Origin: Viola odorata
Taxonomy: Eukaryota > Streptophyta > Magnoliopsida > Malpighiales > Violaceae
Reading direction: 5' to 3'
Length of the DNA stretch: 64,000 bases
NCBI GenBank assembly: GCA_963691705.1
Contig: OY829545.1
Coordinates: 15,513,569-15,577,568 of the forward strand
In this document: positions 1 to 9,818 of the stretch, in pieces
Position numbering within the stretch: position 1 is the stretch's first letter
How the letters are laid out: every line of letters begins with the position of its first letter
Made by a program: the position numbers and the translations under genes
Notes under the pieces: model-generated
Seen by the model: the letters and a program-made list of their open reading frames with translations, nothing else
Database searches by the model: none
What the model was told of the DNA's origin: nothing

Positions 1-989
1 CAATGCGGTGGGTCCACAAAACAGGACACGTGTTTAGGGCTCTTTGGGGTACCTGAGAGGATATTTTTTTTGAGGAGAGGAGTTGCCACGTTGGAATTGC
101 GCGACCACTACTTTGAGATCTGGTGGTGGCGAGAGTGACACGTGGAGGTTGCACCGTCTCTTGTGTTTGTGGTTTCTTCGAAGCAAAACTACACTTAATT
201 AGCGGTAGTGCATCACTCATTTCTACTTTACTTGTTCCTTTGAAAAAGAAATACTACCTTTCAATCAGGTCAAACGACTTTAAATTTAAAAATTCTATCA
301 GAAATAATTAATTATAAAAAAAGTAAAATTTATTTATAAAGCAATTTAAAAAAGCCTTATAAATGCATGCTAATTTATAATATTATTTTTTAAAATCTTA
401 CGCAATTTAAATCTGAAATAGTCGATAAATACCCAACATAATATGAGAAAGAAAACTAAATTTTACAACAAAAAAAAGGAATATTCTTCGTTGATACAAT
501 AAAAAAATCAATTCTAAACAAGTTACATAAATATCAGGAGGTGTCTAGTTGTGGATATGTTTGACTTTAATATTTCTCATTGCGTTGCTGCATTACAATC
601 ACACAATGTTTTCAATTGATTGGAGAATTGAATTCTTTAGTAGGTAGTGGATATCCATCCACCCAATGTTTTGAAATTGACAACAAAACGGTGCGTTGAT
701 GGTGTGGAGTAGGACAAACTGATTTTTAAGTGTCTAATAATTTATTTCTTCTCTTCATATCTACCATAGAATATCTCGTATGATATCTGTGGCTCAATTT
801 TAATGCGCGTGGATAAAGCAGCTGTTAATCACTTCAATTTTAATTTAAGCTAACTAATAATTATGACAGCCACCACATTGTTAAGCCTTGCTTTTTAAAT
901 TGGTATCAAGTCAACATCAAAAGTTATTGCAATTTATTTTTGGTGCTGGCTTATTATAACTTTTAAATAGATATATCATGCTTTTAAAA

Positions 990-1230
990 TGGGTGATGCC
1001 GACCCCATTTACTTATGAATTTATTACACTAGTCATGTTTTTAACTATTAAAAAAAAGTCATCCAGTATAAGAATGCCAAGTGTAATAAATTCATAGGGA
1101 AAAAAGTATAGGTTATGTTATTCTCATACCATTTGTTTATGAATTTACTATCCTACCCTATTTTAAATATTAAAAAAATATATTATAAGATATAAAAAGG
1201 GCTAGCAATGTAGTGAATTCGTAGGTAAAA
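990..1230. repeat. Two adjacent imperfect hairpins, MITE-like
   Basis: The word cttatgaatttattacac near 1012 is followed by its near inverse gtgtaataaattcatag near 1082. A diverged second pair (tttatgaatttactatcc near 1136; tagtgaattcgtag near 1211) follows at once. Two similar hairpins side by side suggest a duplicated or nested small foldback element. No target-site duplication was found. Confidence 0.4.
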
Positions 1231-2349
1231 TATATGATAATAACAATTTGAGGTGTGAAAAGTAATTTTAGGGTGTGAAAATAAGACTTACCTTTGTAAA
1301 ATACAGTATCAAACAAGTAAACACTAATACTTATAAGAACCAATCGTTGTTGGTGTAAGCGTGGTTTGGCATTATTATTCCTTAGATAAGAGGTCGCATG
1401 ATTGATCATCATTGTGTATGAAAAAAAATTATATATTAGGATATTTTAGTGGCACAATAAGATTAATTCGAACCCAATTAACTTAAAAATACACGTAATT
1501 TGGATCTAAAAAAATATTTTTAAAAGAAATAAAAATTAATTCTGAAGCAACACGAGTAAAAGTATTTTGGTACATTGACATTTTAGTTTATTAGAGTTAT
1601 TATTGTTGTAATTACATGCTTTAAAATTTTATAGTTGAATGAGATTAGTCTTATATTTGAACACACTGGACACTGAAAATGAATATGATCCCAAAATCTT
1701 AATATATTGATAACTTTGTTGCATTTAGTATTTTTGAGTTTGTAGTTTTTAAGAGTGAACTCATTTTACTATTAATGAAAAATGTATGTAATTGAGATTT
1801 ATCGGTACTTTTTATGAAATTTTGAATGCTAAATTCATATGTATGTGGCAAAAATATCTCTTATGTTTTTTCTTTCTTGCCAATTTAAGTTGGACAACGA
1901 TGAATCGAACGGAGCAAAAATGAACTCCTTGTCTAGAAGGGAATGTACCTAAACTATTGTCTGGTCGCGGCATCAGTAGTGGACTCTCATGGTGTGGGTC
2001 ATTTGTTCGTTTTTCTTTTTTTCAAAGTATACCGTTCAGACTGTTATTTTAGTGTAGATTTTTGGATAAGTTGATCTCTTTTTTAATAATGATTATGTAG
2101 TTCTTTTATGACTTTATCCCTTAAATTTATAATGCTAATGCAAATAAATTACTATGTTTATGCATATCTTAAGGTAAAAGCTAAAAAAAGAAAGTAATTA
2201 AAGTTACAAGTTTGCTTTGAACAAAAAAAGTTACACGTTTGGAAAAAATAATCAAATTATAGTTTTATTATTTTTTGAAAGTTTTTATGAATTTGTTTGC
2301 AAATGAAAGTAATAACAACAACAACTTCATGAGTTTATACATTTATAAA

Positions 2350-3300
2350 TCGTGAAGTTTCTTATCTAGTAAGGTAAACAGTCTCTATGGATAGGGATTA
2401 GTTGCATGAAGTGTATTGCTCGTTAAAAACTTTACTAAATTGATTGATTATTGACCAGGGAAAATAATTCTTGATTTAGAATTCTCGATTGTCAATCGAG
2501 TCTAAATCAAATTAATCTTTCTCTCCCGCTTGTAAGAGCTACTTGTCTACTTTGATCTTTTTGGCCCATAAGTGACCCTAGAATGGGTTGACATAGCCAT
2601 TAGGAATGACAATTTCTAATTTAGATTACTCCTAGATTGGTCAAATCCAAAACTAAGATGAACGACAATAAGATTTAAATAGAAAACGATTAAATGCAGA
2701 CATAAAAATTAATTAAGAACGATTAAATCTCATGCATACTCAAAATCATACTTTATTGCTTCTATTATGAAAGAAGATACTTAGGTAGACATAGTCAGGA
2801 TTAAAGGAAACAATAAAGTGAATTGCATAAAAATGCAATATTGCGTCTCAAGAAAAAAGATGACGAGAGCAAAACGAGTTCAAACTAGAATGTGAGGAAA
2901 ACAAGGAGAAGAGTTCTTCAAAACCCTAAGAAAATTAAGTATTATTTTTTTCCGTAATTATCTCTAATGAAAAATAAATATTCTAAAATTAAATTTGAAA
3001 TTGTATTTTCATCTTCCTTTCTGATGAAACTTCTAACATAAGAGAGTTTGAGAAAACTGAGAACTCTATTGAGGAGTCGATCAAATTGATCCAAAACGCG
3101 AGCATTTAGAAGTCTTGTTGCGATCTCTTGAGACTGTCTGTTTCAATTTGGCCAAGAAACTCTTCTAGGCCAAGAGCCTGACCAAGAAAGTCCTTAAGTG
3201 CAGTTTTGTCTACTTTTGTTCTTTTCTGTTTCTTTTTATTCTTAATGGCTCGAAAGTTGTTTACTGCAAAATATGAAGAAAGTTGACTTTAATCAATAAT
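2350..3300. repeat. Diverged non-coding repeat, possible retroelement relic
   Basis: This stretch shares with 3.8-4.9 kb and 61.4-62.8 kb a recurrent layout: a 'tctctatggatagggatt'-type word near the start, long runs of adenine-rich text with many -aagtaaa/-aataaag words, and a terminal part with ctaggcc-like words (near 3165). No gag, pol or transposase frame is visible. Assignment to one family is a visual impression. Confidence 0.25.
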
Positions 3301-3574
3301 ATTATTATCTAAATTACATAAAAATATGTAGTGAAATCAATCATAAAATACATAGTATATAAAAAAAAAGACTTACATTTCATGTAAAGGTAATTAATAA
3401 AAAAATTCACTAATTTGGCCATCACTCAACCCCTCGGTGAATAAATTTTACATAAATAATACCCTTGATTAATGACATAAATATTTTACTTTGTAAATCA
3501 TCTAATGTGTTTGGAAATAGGGCAACTCTCTGGTTGAATCCCATAATTTTGTATACAAAAAATTATATTTTTAC

Positions 3575-5544
3575 GAAAAAGTTATAAAATCACCCTGATG
3601 TTTGTACCAAATGTTCGAAAAATACCTCACGTTTGTAATTAAATCAAATAGAACCCCACATTTATTAATTTCAACAAATCACACCCTAATTTCAAAATTT
3701 TCTTAAGACCTATTTGGTTTTTTTATTGGTTGTCGAAGCTGTCAAAATAATAAAAACCTATGGCCAATATGCACAATTAAAACTGTGTATAGTGATAATA
3801 GGGTAACAAACGAAACAAGTAACAAGCAAGGGGTTTTAATGTTGTGTTTTAAAACTATCAATAACAAATAAATCAGTAAAGCGGAATAAACAAAAGATTA
3901 ACTCAAAGAGAGGATTTTTCAATAAAGATCTATCGCCGATTACGATTGGGGCAAACTAATCATTGGTTCAAACGTATTATATTACTAACTCGTAGATGTG
4001 CTATGGAGACCAGGTACACTTTGGTCTCTTGCTTTCCTTCGTACGAGAAGTTTACCCAGAAAGTACTTAATAACAAACCTTGACTATTAAATAATCCCTA
4101 GAAGGCACTTAGAGGGATTTAACCTAATAACCCATGAAGTGGAGGAAAGACACACCTAGGGCAAGACAGACAAGGCACTTGAGAGTCTTTAATCCTAATT
4201 AGTGGACCAACGATATCATGATTCTGTGTTAGTTGTCTACTTTATCCTATAGTTTCGTATGATAGCTAACACTACAAAAATGACTATAATTAGTTATGCA
4301 TAATTAGGGGCTGACCTAACCGCAAAACTAAACACAAGCAAATTGGCAAGCAATTAATAAACAAGTAAATGCAAGTTCTTGAATTTATGAAGAACGTTTA
4401 GACCTCAAAGTTGTATTAATGGTAACTTTTGATGATCTTTACCAAGAAAAGAGAAACTAGCTACGCACAAACATAATTAAAACAAGAAGATAGAATAAAT
4501 ATAAATATTATAAAGTACTAAGGAAAAGAGAAAAGGAGAAAACACTCTTAAACGCAGCAACTCTCAAAGTTAGAACAAAAGTAAAAACGTATTCAAGTGT
4601 CGCCAAAAACATACTAAAATAAAAACCTAAAAAACATATATATAAGAGTCACAAGTCCTATTCCTAGTCGAACTAGACTTGTAATAAATGCTCCTAAACT
4701 GAGCTGGATGCAAAACAAGTAAGGCCGCAGAAGCTGCGAAGTTTCCATTCTGGGACGCGTCTGTGACTTGAGCTCCAAGACACTAAGGGAAAATACATGT
4801 CTATGGCAAGATGGCAACAAGCTCATCCAAAAAGTAGTCAAGCAACACATATTCTTGATAAATCTCTTTTTAAGTCCATATATGCACAGAGTAAGCAAAT
4901 AGATACAAATCAGAAATACCTTGGTCTAAAATGGACGAAAACGAGAGAGGAAAAATGTATAATAAATGCGTGCTATCACTCTTTTAAAAATTTACCTTAA
5001 ATTTAACTGGCGTGAAAATTAATTTATAAAAAAAATGACATTGAAAATTTTTCATCTCTCCTTACAACAGATAGACGTAGACATGATATAACCTAATAAA
5101 AATATAATCTCGAGTTCAGACAATTAATTAATGCTCAGTTATACTTTACTGCATTTTTCAGCAATTTTTTATGTTATTTAAATTTTTAAGGATGGTTGAG
5201 TTTAATGTAATCCAAACAATTAATTAACTCGTGTCTATTTTTTTTTTATACTTTTGATGAAATTTCAAAGTTTACGTCACTTTTGGTTTAGATTAACATG
5301 ATATGCATTTTATATTGGGGTTGATTTTTTGTTTAATTTTTTCAAGTTAGTGTTTGTCGAGTGTTAGGAGATAGATGAAATTTTTTCCACGTCAGTTAAA
5401 CAAGTTTTGAAGACACTTCTGAAATTGGGATGTGATATGTTAAAATTAAAAACATGAAGTTTTATTTGACTCAATTACAAACGTGAGGTGTGATGTTTTT
5501 CGAAATATTTAGTACAAACGCGGGGTGATTTTAATGTGGTTTTC
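3575..5544. mobile_element. Long-TIR DNA element (~2.0 kb), non-coding
   Basis: The left end (3575 to about 3715) and the right end (about 5400-5544) are inverted copies of each other. Both read outer to inner as aaaatcaccc, then a 'tttgtac' word, then cgaaaaa, then ctcacgtttgtaatt, then 'caaataaaac' or its variant. The same arm reappears in the 35.2 kb and, diverged, in the 49.0 kb elements, so this is a dispersed family. The 1.7 kb interior has no transposase frame and holds non-coding repeat text at 3.8-4.9 kb, which is either cargo or a nested insertion. Long arms without a coding interior suggest a non-autonomous Mutator-like or foldback element, but no clear target-site duplication was found. 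Confidence 0.6.
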
Positions 5545-5862
5545 CTATTCCTACAGTAGGGTTAGACGGACTGATAAAAGAAAAACATTATTTGTAGTTA
5601 GTTAATGAAATTCTTGATAACATTAGTATTAGTTTTATTTAAATTTAATATAGGAGAGTTTAATGAGAATGGAAAATACGTTCGAACTTCGAATCCCACC
5701 CCGTCCATAAAGAGAAAAATGGAAAATACGATGAGGTGGGCTGGAAGCCTGGAACTTAGCCCACAGGGATTTTTGCCCATTATCTCATCCCCTTCACAGC
5801 TCACACTTATCCGGCATTGCAGCTTCCACTAGCATCGCCGGACAACAACTATCAAAGGCGAA
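5545..5862 (+). promoter_or_regulatory. 5' flank and probable leader of the PPR gene
   Basis: This is the short spacer between the TIR element and the PPR start codon at 5863. The last ~150 bases are markedly less AT-rich than the DNA before them, as expected for a transcribed leader. Open frames here (for example from 5605 and 5817) overlap the PPR start and have no recognisable family. No TATA element could be assigned with confidence. The element at 3575-5544 ends only about 320 bp from the ATG, so it borders the promoter. Confidence 0.4.
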
Positions 5863-7272
5863 ATGCTCCAGGCTTTATTTCGCTTGCCCAAAACTGCCAT
5901 AGCTGCCACTCGCGCCGCCATCTTCCCGTCAATAAATCAATCATTCTCGTCGTCGTCCTCCTCCTCCTCCTCATCCAACCACCACCACCATCAGCAGGAA
6001 CAAGAATCGTCCAATTCTAAATCCAAAACCCATATCGGGTCACCTTCTCGAGTCCAAAAGATCATATCAGCCCAATCAGATCCTCTCCTCGCCAAAGAAA
6101 TCTTTGACTACGCTTCTCGCCAACCCAATTTCCATCACTCTTACTCAACCTATCTCATCCTCATCCTCAAGCTTGGCCGCGCCAAATACTTCTCACTCAT
6201 CGACTCCCTCCTTACGGACCTCAAATCCAAGCAATACCCACTAACCCCTACACTCTTCTCTTACTTAATCAAAATCTATGGCGAATCCAATCTCCCAGAC
6301 AAAGCTCTCAGAACATTTTACACAATGCCCCTGTTTAATTTCCAGCCATTGCCCAAACACTTAAACTCCATTCTTGAAATCCTCGTTTCTCACAGGACCT
6401 ACATTACGCCTGCTTTCGATCTTTTCCGGGATGCTCCTAGATATGGGGTTGTACCCAATACTAAATCTTACAATATTTTGATGCGGGCGTTTTGTTTTAA
6501 CGGGGATATAAGTATTGCATACAAGCTGTTCAACCAAATGTTTAAGAGAGAAGTTATGCCGGATGTGGAGAGTTACAGGATTTTGATGCAAGGGTTGTGT
6601 AGGAAGAATCAGGTTAATGGAGCTGTTGATTTGTTGGAGGATATGTTGAATAAAGGGTTTGTGCCAGATACATTGAGTTATACAACATTGTTGAACAATT
6701 TGTGCAGGAAGAAGCAGCTTAGAGAGGCCTATAAGCTTCTTTGCAGAATGAAGGTTAAAGGTTGTAATCCTGATATTGTACATTACAATACTGTTATATT
6801 AGGGTTTTGCAGAGAAGGGCGTGCTATGGATGCTTGCAAGGTTCTTGAGGATATGGAGGCTAATGGGTGCTTGCCGAATTTGGTCTCATATCGGACTTTG
6901 GTTGGTGGATTATGCAGTCAAGGGATGCTCGACGAGGGGAAGAGTTATTTGGAGTTGATGTTGTCGAAAGGGTTCTCCCCGCATTGTTCGGTTTCTCATG
7001 CTTTGGTGAAGGGATTTTGTAATGCCGGTAGGATTGCAGACGGTTGTGGTGTGGTGGAGGAATTGCTGAAGCATGGAGAAGCTCTGCATACGAATACTTG
7101 GTTGATTATGGTTCCTCAAATTTGCGAAGCAGACGAATCGGAAAGAATGGAGGAAGTGTTGGGTAAGATTACTAGGGTGGAAATAAAGGGTGATACTAGA
7201 ATTGTGGAGGCTGGTGTTGGATTAGGAGAATACTTGGTAAAAAAGATACAACAATCTAAACAGAGAGGTTAA
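5863..7272 (+). CDS. Pentatricopeptide repeat protein, organellar (At4g01400-like)
   Basis: This is a single-exon P-class PPR protein of 469 aa. PPR proteins bind organellar RNA one base per repeat and affect its stability, processing or translation. The N-terminus is a plausible mitochondrial targeting sequence (basic, Ser-rich, no early acidic residues) followed by a poly-Ser run and a His run near residues 27-45, which are low-complexity additions. From about residue 65 the text closely follows Arabidopsis At4g01400 (QSDPLLAKEIFDYAS; HLILILKLGR-type segment). About eight repeats of the 'PN/PD..SY..L..GLCR.G....A..LL..M...G' type cover about residues 195-410. The C-terminal GDTRIVEAGVGLGEYL segment is also family-specific. 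The start at 5863 gives the targeting sequence; no introns are needed. In Arabidopsis the next gene is also COG4 (At4g01395), which supports orthology. Its RNA target cannot be read from sequence. Confidence 0.93.
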   Translation: MLQALFRLPKTAIAATRAAIFPSINQSFSSSSSSSSSSNHHHHQQEQESSNSKSKTHIGSPSRVQKIISAQSDPLLAKEIFDYASRQPNFHHSYSTYLILILKLGRAKYFSLIDSLLTDLKSKQYPLTPTLFSYLIKIYGESNLPDKALRTFYTMPLFNFQPLPKHLNSILEILVSHRTYITPAFDLFRDAPRYGVVPNTKSYNILMRAFCFNGDISIAYKLFNQMFKREVMPDVESYRILMQGLCRKNQVNGAVDLLEDMLNKGFVPDTLSYTTLLNNLCRKKQLREAYKLLCRMKVKGCNPDIVHYNTVILGFCREGRAMDACKVLEDMEANGCLPNLVSYRTLVGGLCSQGMLDEGKSYLELMLSKGFSPHCSVSHALVKGFCNAGRIADGCGVVEELLKHGEALHTNTWLIMVPQICEADESERMEEVLGKITRVEIKGDTRIVEAGVGLGEYLVKKIQQSKQRG

Positions 7273-7682
7273 ATACTCTTTAGTTTTCTTTTTCCCTCTA
7301 AACAGAATTTTGTGTATGTTACCTGCATTATTTGTATTTACAGTTGACTGTATGGAAGGAACAATAAACTTTCATTAATATTAAGCACAAAACAGATACT
7401 ATAGGCTAAACCTCTTTTGTCAATCAACAATAATGGTACGCGAGCATTCTATCAACCTAGACATAAGCAATGAAATAGGAAACTACAATTTGCGAAAGAA
7501 TCCCTCAATTGGTATATCAGTAGGTAGCTCATACAAAACTTTGAGGGTGCCTGCCTTTGAACTTGCCTGAACGAGGATGAGATAGCTGCTTTTTTGCCCG
7601 GGATGGTTTGAGTTTTCAGTCAGGATGCTCCAAGCCATCATATTTGAAACTATCTGCACTGCACATGCGCAGCAAATAAAGT
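7273..7682. other. Convergent 3' ends of PPR (+) and RRM (-) genes
   Basis: The two stop codons lie about 410 bp apart and face each other, so the spacer must hold both 3' UTRs and polyadenylation signals. AATAAA occurs on the + strand near 7360 and suits the PPR transcript. No other gene is seen. Confidence 0.5.
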
Positions 7683-9239
7683 TTATCCACTCTTGTCTTT
7701 ACCTGTCCTGACAACTAGTATCCGACCATAAAATTCCTGCAAGAGAGATTGAAATGAGCAACATGGACAAGAAGATCAAGAGATTCACTGAAAAGATGTT
7801 GTGTAATGAACTCAACAGTTCCATCTAGAGAAAGTGCTGCATCACGTTCTGCAGCCGTTGAAAAGCTAAGGAAAGCATAAGTGCGGTTTTTTCCTCCCTT
7901 GCGATCAGACAGCAACCTTGCACTAACCACAGTGCCAAACTGGCTAAAATGATTCCTCAACTCCTCAGGTTTTACAGTCCAGGCAAAATTGCCTACATAT
8001 ATCTTATAAGGACTTTCATAAATATAAATTTTTGAGGGTCCTGCGTTCAACGTATCAGGGTTCCTCCTTCCAGAACTGATATCAGCTGAGAATCTAACCC
8101 GCATTTCCCGACCACCAACATCCTTAAAAATAGTGAACACATTTCAGTAAAAGTGGCAACAAGAACACACAAGTAAAAGAAGAAAAGTAGTTAAGTTTGC
8201 ACACTCAACAGATCCATCCAGTGCAGAAATTGCTTTTCTTGCTGCAGTTAATGAACCCATTGTAACATAACCGCTTCCTTTACTTTTACCCGTCTCAGGG
8301 TTCTTGGTGACCTGCAACCAAGACACCAGCAAGTAGGAGAGATTCAATAGAAATTCCGTTCCTAACTGATGAATCTCATTCTAATCTTTCTAATATTCAT
8401 CTACACTCCAACAAGAATCCTGACCATTGATTCCAACCCAACCATTAAACTTAAATCACCGTCTACATTGCATAGAACTAACATCAGGACAAAAAAAACA
8501 TTTCTCCCAATTTAACATGTTTCTGCAGAATTCGAATTCAAAGATATCAAAGACAAATAAGGGTATGTTCCCAGCAGGAAAAATTCAATAGAATTCCAGT
8601 TAGTAAACCGATGAATTTCACTATAATCTTTCTAATATTCATCTACACTCCAACAAGAAACCTGACAATAGATTGCAATCCAACCATCAACCTAAATCAC
8701 TGTCTACATTCCAATAGAAGTAACAGTAGAAAACAAAACATTTCACCCACTTTCAATCATCTCTGCAGAACTCGAATTGAAACATATCAAAGAAAAAGAA
8801 GGGTATTTGTCCAAATTGTTACCTCAACCGAAATAACAGTTCCAAAAGGTTTGAACATTTCTAGAAGCTCTGTAATGTCGTAGCTCCGAGGAAGGTTACA
8901 TACGTATAGTTCACATGGTCGTGCTGATACGGGTTGATTTGACTCCACAACCTGGTCTTCCTCCCCGTTAACTATTCCGGTAACCACCGCCTCCTCATCC
9001 ACAACCGCCAACAAACAGACGCCCCTTTTAGGTTTATTTGGGAGCAAATGGGTAGAGTAAGAAACGAGAGAGTCATTGGACAGTTTTGGGTATTGGAAAT
9101 GGATTGAGAGATGCGAACGCAACGAAGAGAGAGATAGTGACAATGCTGCCGTCGCTGCCGCCGGTGTCGTTTTGGTAGTGACAAGAGAGGAAAGAGGGGC
9201 TGATCCTAAGCGAGTGGTGGCCATTAAGCAGCCAGGCAT
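7683..9239 (-). CDS. Chloroplast RNA-binding protein with two RRMs (At1g01080-like, cp33 type)
   Basis: Four exons: 9239-8823, 8311-8210, 8122-7817 and 7736-7683, giving 292 aa. An N-terminal Ser/Thr/Ala-rich region looks like a plastid transit peptide, followed by an acidic linker (EEDQVVES). RRM1 has RNP2 ELYVCNL and RNP1 KGSGYVTM; RRM2 has RNP2 KIYVGNF and RNP1 RTYAFLSF. Each RRM ends in an LDG(S/T)-(x)-GR(E/I) turn. This layout is that of chloroplast ribonucleoproteins of the cp31/cp33 group, which bind and protect plastid mRNAs and assist editing. The total length fits At1g01080. Two start codons are possible: 9239 and 9224; the second (MATTRLGS) has the better context (ATGGCC) and may be the real one. 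The introns after RRM1 and RRM2 begin with the same weak donor, GTTGAG. The first intron is almost entirely a tandem duplication (8327-8812). It is transcribed divergently from COG4. Confidence 0.9.
8327..8812. repeat. Direct tandem duplication (~242 bp x 2) filling intron 1
   Basis: Copy 1 runs from about 8327 to 8570 and copy 2 from about 8571 to 8812. The shared word taatattcatctacactcc starts at 8391 and again at 8633, a 242 bp offset. Both copies end in a ctgcaga...cgaatt...gggtat segment. They differ by scattered substitutions and small indels. The duplication spans nearly the whole first intron (8312-8822) of the chloroplast RRM gene without touching the splice sites. Confidence 0.9.
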
Positions 9240-9818
9240 CTGTAAGTGGATATAATTCCTCGTTGCTAGTTAAGTACAGTGACACTGCTCCAAATGGATA
9301 ATATTTTCAAGCTGGACTAACCAGGTTGAGACTTGGATCCGAAACATCGCTATGAGTTGGGTTTTCGGATTCACAATTTAATCAACCCGACGGACAAAAA
9401 CAGAACAAGTATATTTTCAAAAGAAAAAATTGAAAAAAAAATCAATTGTTTTAATAAAATTCAACTGTTGAGCATAGTGATCTTTACTCAATTTTTTTTT
9501 TTATGAAATATTTAATTCATCCTATTTCTACTAGCATCCGCGATCGGGTGCGGACCTATTTGACCCGATTGATGTCACCCAAGTCCAACCCGAGGGGGTA
9601 ATTTGCAACCCAACTCAAAACGACAAGATTTAACACCAAACGACATCACTGTCTGTCAGTAATCACTCCCTCACCTCTTTCTCACTCTTCTGCCCCCCTA
9701 CCTTCTTCCCTAAAACTGTAAAACACTCATCTGCTTCGCATCAGCTAAACCCAAAACACATTTCTTCAGATCTGATTTCTCCCATTTTCACCCTCCCCTT
9801 CCACATAGAATCACCAAA
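9240..9818. promoter_or_regulatory. Shared divergent promoter region of RRM (-) and COG4 (+)
   Basis: The two ATGs lie 579 bp apart and point away from each other, so this spacer must carry both promoters and 5' leaders. The right third (about 9660-9815) is pyrimidine-rich, as is common in plant 5' UTRs, and probably belongs to COG4. The middle is AT-rich. No TATA box is clear for either gene. Confidence 0.5.

Larger units (their letters stand above)
1..3574. other. Gene-free AT-rich intergenic region
   Basis: I see no supportable gene here. The first 300 bases are less AT-rich and hold CACGTG-containing words (near 28 and 138), which could belong to a promoter of a gene off the left edge; that is inference only. 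Two adjacent imperfect hairpins lie at about 990-1230. The stretch at about 2350-3300 has the texture of the non-coding repeats at 3.8-4.9 and 61.4-62.8 kb. The short open frames present have no coding character. Confidence 0.6.

Noticed and set aside
4614..5000. Opposed open frames at 4.6-5.0 kb
   Set aside because: They lie inside the non-coding interior of the TIR element and match no transposase.
6361..6783. 140-aa minus-strand open frame
   Set aside because: It is antisense to the PPR coding exon and mirrors its repeats; no family resemblance.
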